Shown piece by piece: positions 61,459-64,000 of a DNA stretch of 64,000 nt (position 1 is its first letter; the number at the start of each line of letters is the position of its first letter). Origin of the DNA: Saccharopolyspora flava. GTDB lineage: Bacteria > Actinomycetota > Actinomycetes > Mycobacteriales > Pseudonocardiaceae. Where the stretch lies: NCBI RefSeq assembly GCF_900116135.1, contig NZ_FOZX01000002.1:62001-126000 (forward strand), read 5' to 3'. The translations under genes were made by a program, and so were the position numbers. The notes below the pieces were generated by a model that made no database searches, was not told the DNA's origin, and saw only the letters and a list, made by a program, of their open reading frames with translations.

Positions 61459-62895
61459 GTGACCTCGAACCCGATCATCACCGAGCTGCGCAACCTCGTC
61501 GGCGCCGACCGGGTGGTGACCGACGAGCAGGAGCTGCGCGAGTCCAGCGTGGACCGGTTCAAGAAGTACACCGCCGTGCACGGCATCTACGACGGGCCGC
61601 TGCCCTGCGCCGTCGTGCGCGCCGCCTCCGCCGAGCAGGTCGCCGCGGTGCTGGCCTTCGCCGACGAGCGCGGCATCAACGTGGTGCCGCGCACCGGCCG
61701 CACCGGCACCGAGGGCGGCCTGGAGACCGCCGTCGAGGGCACCATCGTGCTCGACGGCTCCGACATGGACGCCATCATCCGCATCGACACCGAGAACATG
61801 CAGGCCACCGCCCAGTGCGGGGTGCCGCTGCAGGTGCTGGAGGACGCCCTGCGCGAGCAGGGGCTCACCACCGGGCACTCGCCGCAGTCGAAGCCGCTGG
61901 CGCAGCTGGGCGGGCTGGTCGCCACCCGCTCCATCGGCCAGTTCTCCACGCTCTACGGCGGCATCGAGGACATGGTCGTCGGCCTGGAGGCGGTGTTCCC
62001 GGACGGCACGATCAGCCGCATCAAGAACGTGCCGCGCCGCGCCGCCGGGCCCGACATCCGGCACGTGGTGATCGGCAACGAGGGCGCGCTGTGCTTCGTC
62101 ACCGAGGTGACGGTGAAGATCTTCCAGCACCGGCCGGAGAACAACCGGTTCCACGGCTACCTCATCGACGACGTGCACACCGGCATCGCGATCCTGCGCG
62201 AGGTCATCACCGAGGGCTTCCGGCCGTCGGTGGCGCGGGTGTACTCCGAGGAGGACGCGGCTCAGCACTTCGCGCACTTCGCCGACGGCAAGTGCGTGCT
62301 GATCTTCGTCGCCGAGGGACCCAAGGGCATCGTCGAGGCCACCAGCGCCGAGATCGAGCGCGTCGTCTCCCGGCACTCGCACACCGCCGTCGACCCGGCG
62401 CTCATCGAGACCTGGTTCGACGACCTGAACTGGGGCCCGGACAAGATCGAGGCCGAGCAGGACGCGATGCTCGCCGAACGCCGCCTCGGCTACACCACCG
62501 AGGTCTCGGCGGACTGGTCGAGCGTCGGCAAGATCTACGACGCGGTGATGCACCGCGTGCGCACCGAGTACCCGCACGCCGCGGACGTGACGATGCTCGG
62601 CGGGCACTCCTCGCACAGCTACCAGACCGGCACGAACATGTACTTCGTGTACGACTACGTCATCAACTGCGAGCCGCGCGAGGAGATCGAGAAGTACCAC
62701 AAGCCGATCAACGCGATCATCGTGGAAGAGGCGCTGCGGCACGGCGGTTCGATGGTGCACCACCACGGCATCGGCAAGTACCGCGCGGAGTGGACCGAGC
62801 AGGAGCACGGCAGCGCCTACCCGATGCTGCAGCGGCTCAAGCAGGCCTTCGACCCGAACGGGATCATGAACCGGGGCACCATCTTCCCGGCGTGA
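61459..62895 (+). CDS. FAD-linked oxidase (VAO family, D-lactate/glycolate dehydrogenase type)
   Basis: 478 residues. PP-loop FAD motif PRTGRTGTEGGLE..IVLDGSDMDAI and SKPLAQLGGLVATRSIGQFSTLYGGIEDMV mark the FAD-binding domain. MVHHHGIGKYR near the end supplies active-site histidines. The C-terminal FAD-oxidase domain is complete. GTG 61459, 31 bases after the SDR stop. Probable substrate a 2-hydroxy acid or polyol of the same pathway. Confidence 0.88.
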   Translation: MTSNPIITELRNLVGADRVVTDEQELRESSVDRFKKYTAVHGIYDGPLPCAVVRAASAEQVAAVLAFADERGINVVPRTGRTGTEGGLETAVEGTIVLDGSDMDAIIRIDTENMQATAQCGVPLQVLEDALREQGLTTGHSPQSKPLAQLGGLVATRSIGQFSTLYGGIEDMVVGLEAVFPDGTISRIKNVPRRAAGPDIRHVVIGNEGALCFVTEVTVKIFQHRPENNRFHGYLIDDVHTGIAILREVITEGFRPSVARVYSEEDAAQHFAHFADGKCVLIFVAEGPKGIVEATSAEIERVVSRHSHTAVDPALIETWFDDLNWGPDKIEAEQDAMLAERRLGYTTEVSADWSSVGKIYDAVMHRVRTEYPHAADVTMLGGHSSHSYQTGTNMYFVYDYVINCEPREEIEKYHKPINAIIVEEALRHGGSMVHHHGIGKYRAEWTEQEHGSAYPMLQRLKQAFDPNGIMNRGTIFPA

Positions 62896-62902
62896 CCCCG
62901 CG

Positions 62903-62954
62903 CGAGGTGGCCGCCGCGGCGCGGCCACCTCGCCCGAACCTCGATTGGTACCAA
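62903..62954. promoter_or_regulatory. Hairpin and TTGGTACCAA palindrome before the kinase gene
   Basis: A 10-bp stem CGAGGTGGCC (62903-62912) pairs with 62923-62932, and a 10-bp perfect palindrome TTGGTACCAA (62945-62954) ends two bases before the kinase ATG, where a ribosome site would be expected; no Shine-Dalgarno is present. Confidence 0.5.
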
Positions 62955-62956
62955 CG

Positions 62957-64000
62957 ATGACGCGTTACCTGGTCGGCATCGACAACGGGTCGCAGAGCAC
63001 CAAGGTCAGCATCTTCGACGAGCGCGGCACCGTCGTCAGCCGCTGCCGGAAACCGCTGCGCCCCAACGACACCCCGCGCCCCGGCGTCGTCGAGCACCCC
63101 GACGACGACCTGTGGGACTCGATCGGCGCGGCCTGCCGGGAGGCCATGGCGGGCTTCGACGGCGATCCGGCCGACATCGCCGGGGTCGGGCTGTGCACGA
63201 TCCGGTTCTGCCGGGCGCTGCTGCGCGCCGACGGCTCCCTCGCCGCACCGGTGCTGAGCTGGATGGACGAACGCGTGTCGCGGCCCTACGAGCACACCGA
63301 CCCGGAGGTCGCCCGCGTCACGACGTCCTCGGGGTACATCACGCACCGGCTGACCGGCGAGTTCCGCGACACCGCGGCGAACTACCAGGGCGCGTGGCCG
63401 ATCGACACCGACACCTGGCGGTGGCGCGAGGACACCGCGCCGATCCCCCGCGAGATGCTGTTCGACCTGGTCATGCCGGGTGACGTGCTGGGGAGGGTGA
63501 CCGCGGGGGCCGCCGAGCGCACCGGTCTGCCCGCGGGGCTGCCGGTGGTCGCCACCGCCAACGACAAGGCGGTGGAGGCGCTGGGCAGCGGCCTGCGCTC
63601 ACCGGACCAGCTGCTGCTGTCGCTGGGCACCTACATCGCGAGCATGACCACCGGGTCCCGCAACGCGCGCGACGCGGCCGGTTTCTGGACGAACTTCGGG
63701 TGCGTGCCGGGCGAGTACCTCTACGAGAGCGGCGGGATCCGGCGCGGGATGTGGACGGTCAGCTGGTTGCGCGAGCTGTTCGGCGAGGAGGTCGCGCGCG
63801 CCGCGCGGGAAGCCGGGCTGAGCCCCGAGGAGTACCTCGACGACGGGGCGTCGCGGGTGCCTGCGGGCAGCGACGGGCTGATGACGGTGCTCGACTGGCT
63901 CGCCCCGACCGAGGCGCCGCACCGCAAGGGCGCGTTCCTCGGCTTCGACGGCAGGCAGGGCCGCTTCCACCTGCACCGATCCGTGCTGGAGGGGATCGCG
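62957..64000 (+). CDS. FGGY-family carbohydrate kinase (partial, runs off the right edge)
   Basis: 348 codons are present with no stop. YLVGIDNGSQSTKVSIFDERG is the ATP-binding N-terminus; the substrate region includes LSWMDERVSRPYE and GYITHRLTGEFRDTAANYQGAW; VVATANDKAVEALGSGL provides the catalytic Asp. Likely a xylulose- or polyol-type kinase. It follows the FAD-linked oxidase by 61 bases, the third gene of the carbohydrate operon. Confidence 0.88.
   Translation, partial: MTRYLVGIDNGSQSTKVSIFDERGTVVSRCRKPLRPNDTPRPGVVEHPDDDLWDSIGAACREAMAGFDGDPADIAGVGLCTIRFCRALLRADGSLAAPVLSWMDERVSRPYEHTDPEVARVTTSSGYITHRLTGEFRDTAANYQGAWPIDTDTWRWREDTAPIPREMLFDLVMPGDVLGRVTAGAAERTGLPAGLPVVATANDKAVEALGSGLRSPDQLLLSLGTYIASMTTGSRNARDAAGFWTNFGCVPGEYLYESGGIRRGMWTVSWLRELFGEEVARAAREAGLSPEEYLDDGASRVPAGSDGLMTVLDWLAPTEAPHRKGAFLGFDGRQGRFHLHRSVLEGIA

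Overview
The window is uniformly very GC-rich, uses GTG (and a few TTG) starts freely, and is densely packed with 4-bp gene overlaps. Gene content and order point to an actinomycete of the Pseudonocardiaceae type, most likely Saccharopolyspora or a close relative; this is inferred from synteny and style, since no rRNA or other species marker is present. The left part follows a conserved actinobacterial block known from Mycobacterium (order rhomboid, murI, cAMP-phosphodiesterase-like MBL, rph, rdgB; cysM-cysO-mec; P1 peptidase; DUF2017-clpS; nicotinate phosphoribosyltransferase). Here it is interrupted by a four-gene insert, 9603-13837: an MFS symporter, a two-component system and a TAXI binding protein.

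Region by region. 1-6307: peroxiredoxin, TSUP permease, nucleotide and RNA processing genes, murI, rhomboid, SMP-30-like protein. 6321-9488: a palindromic repeat array, the cysteine-synthesis trio cysM/cysO/mec and a P1 peptidase. 9603-16877: the insert, then clpS/DUF2017 and the NAD salvage pair pncB/pncA. 16913-23388: a DinG-like helicase and a five-gene biotin-uptake operon (bioY, acyl-CoA ligase, thiolase-like, bioM, bioN). 23567-31268: Pth2-like hydrolase, serB, ctaD, a lipoprotein, an SDR under a clear palindromic operator, VanZ-like protein. 31280-41084: Sdh1-type succinate dehydrogenase, a large membrane protein, and a molybdenum hydroxylase (large, 2Fe-2S and FAD subunits).

41135-46338 is the most interesting stretch. 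A nucleotide-cyclase-like gene, a STAND-like protein with a degenerate P-loop and a two-TM membrane protein form one leftward operon. Beside it sit a Crp-type cyclic-nucleotide-binding regulator and a divergent two-part membrane protein that resembles the Pycsar TM effector (PycTM). Together they look like an expanded, self-regulated cyclic-nucleotide defence system.

46349-64000 is metabolic: PP2C phosphatase, LysE exporter, SDR/LysR/sodium-solute symporter, K+/H+ antiporter, a FadE pair, hydrolase, a SUOX-fold protein, a TetR-controlled alcohol dehydrogenase, and the start of a carbohydrate operon (SDR, FAD-linked oxidase, FGGY kinase) whose leader carries an intrinsic-terminator hairpin. 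Several families of intergenic palindromes are scattered through the window. The most striking has the AT-rich core AGTTTTCATGAAAACT, present eight times in three clusters. No tRNA, rRNA, CRISPR array or complete insertion sequence was seen.
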